A stretch of 6,254 nucleotides of DNA from Microcaldota archaeon (lineage in GTDB: Archaea; Micrarchaeota; Micrarchaeia; Micrarchaeales; CABMGC01). Both the position numbers and the translations under genes were made by a program. Shown piece by piece: positions 5,962 to 6,254 of this stretch. The DNA is taken from assembly GCA_021851985.1 (NCBI GenBank), contig JAJZOS010000046.1:1-6254 (forward strand), given 5' to 3'. The notes beneath the pieces were generated by a model, which did not search any database, was not told the DNA's origin, and saw nothing but the letters and a program-made list of their open reading frames with translations. Each line of letters opens with the position of its first letter. Position 1 is the stretch's first letter.

Positions 5962-6254
5962 TGCTGTTTCCTTGTGGAGTATTGCAGCTTGCAGCAAACT
6001 TACAAACAGGGGGGCAGGTGATTCGAGCCTTGACTTTAATTCAGGATGCGCCTGGGTGCCGACTCCGAACTGGCCTTTCCATTCCACAAACTCTACAAGA
6101 TTGCCTTCCATTGTGACTCCGATAATTCCGAGCCCTTTCGAAGACAGAATATCTGCATATTTCCTGTTGAATTCATATCGGTGCCTATGCCTTTCATCTA
6201 CAGTAATAGAGCCATATGATTTGAAAGTGATCGAATTCTTGTCCAATATCCTGC
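5947..6254 (-). CDS. pyrG: CTP synthase, C-terminal part of glutaminase domain (partial, runs off right edge)
   Basis: This is the last 101 or so residues of the enzyme that aminates UTP to CTP with glutamine and ATP. The segment ERHRHRYEFN is a CTP synthase hallmark, and VGTQAHPELKSR carries the His and Glu of the class I glutamine amidotransferase triad; PLFVSLLQAA matches the usual final helix. The Cys nucleophile and the whole synthetase domain lie beyond the window (family length about 530-550 residues). The open frame continues past the right edge as R-I-L before DKNSITF, so the TTG inside it at 6246 is not a start. The protein ends with a short polar tail, HKETASGNK, part of which is encoded within the 15-bp tail-to-tail overlap with the GT2 gene. 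pyrG is a housekeeping gene with no evident pathway link to the neighbours beyond nucleotide supply. Confidence 0.94.
   Translation of the reverse strand, partial: RILDKNSITFKSYGSITVDERHRHRYEFNRKYADILSSKGLGIIGVTMEGNLVEFVEWKGQFGVGTQAHPELKSRLESPAPLFVSLLQAAILHKETASGNK

Noticed and set aside
1..6254. Mobile element, CRISPR, tRNA or defence system
   Set aside because: No direct-repeat arrays, terminal inverted repeats, transposase motifs or tRNA arms were seen; nearly all bases lie in ordinary genes.

Overview
The window is archaeal chromosomal DNA. The evidence is a proteasome beta subunit with the archaeal catalytic triad, the KH-type N-terminus of the archaeal cleavage/termination factor aCPSF1 (FttA), a stand-alone TRAM-domain protein, TTTAAATA-type TATA boxes, GGTGA/GAGG Shine-Dalgarno sites and GTG/TTG starts. 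Codon use is rich in ATA (Ile) and AGG/AGA (Arg), and base composition looks moderate. I cannot place the organism firmly; a DPANN or Thermoplasmata-like euryarchaeal lineage is a guess only.

Layout: Positions 1-1228 hold three genes on the minus strand, read in the order TRAM protein, psmB and aCPSF1 (cut by the window edge). This is an information-processing and quality-control cluster, with a good TATA box upstream at 1287-1294. Positions 1329-3554, also minus strand, hold a 741-residue polytopic membrane protein of GT-C glycosyltransferase type with a sequon-rich extracytoplasmic tail. A 91-bp divergent promoter region follows, with one AT-rich box that could serve both directions. Positions 3646-5961, plus strand, hold a tight two-gene operon: a Wzx-type lipid-linked glycan flippase and a dolichol-phosphate-mannose-synthase-like GT2 enzyme. 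The GT2 gene runs tail-to-tail into the 3' end of CTP synthase (pyrG, minus strand, cut by the right edge), overlapping it by 15 bp.

How the genes may work together: the GT2 enzyme would charge a polyprenyl phosphate with a sugar on the cytoplasmic side, the flippase would move a lipid-linked glycan across the membrane, and the GT-C protein would use a lipid-linked sugar on the outside. Together they look like part of a cell-surface or N-glycan assembly module set between two housekeeping blocks. That pathway is inferred from family membership and adjacency; no substrate can be read from the sequence. All gaps between genes are about 100 bp or shorter. I found no tRNA, rRNA, CRISPR array, insertion sequence or integration scar.
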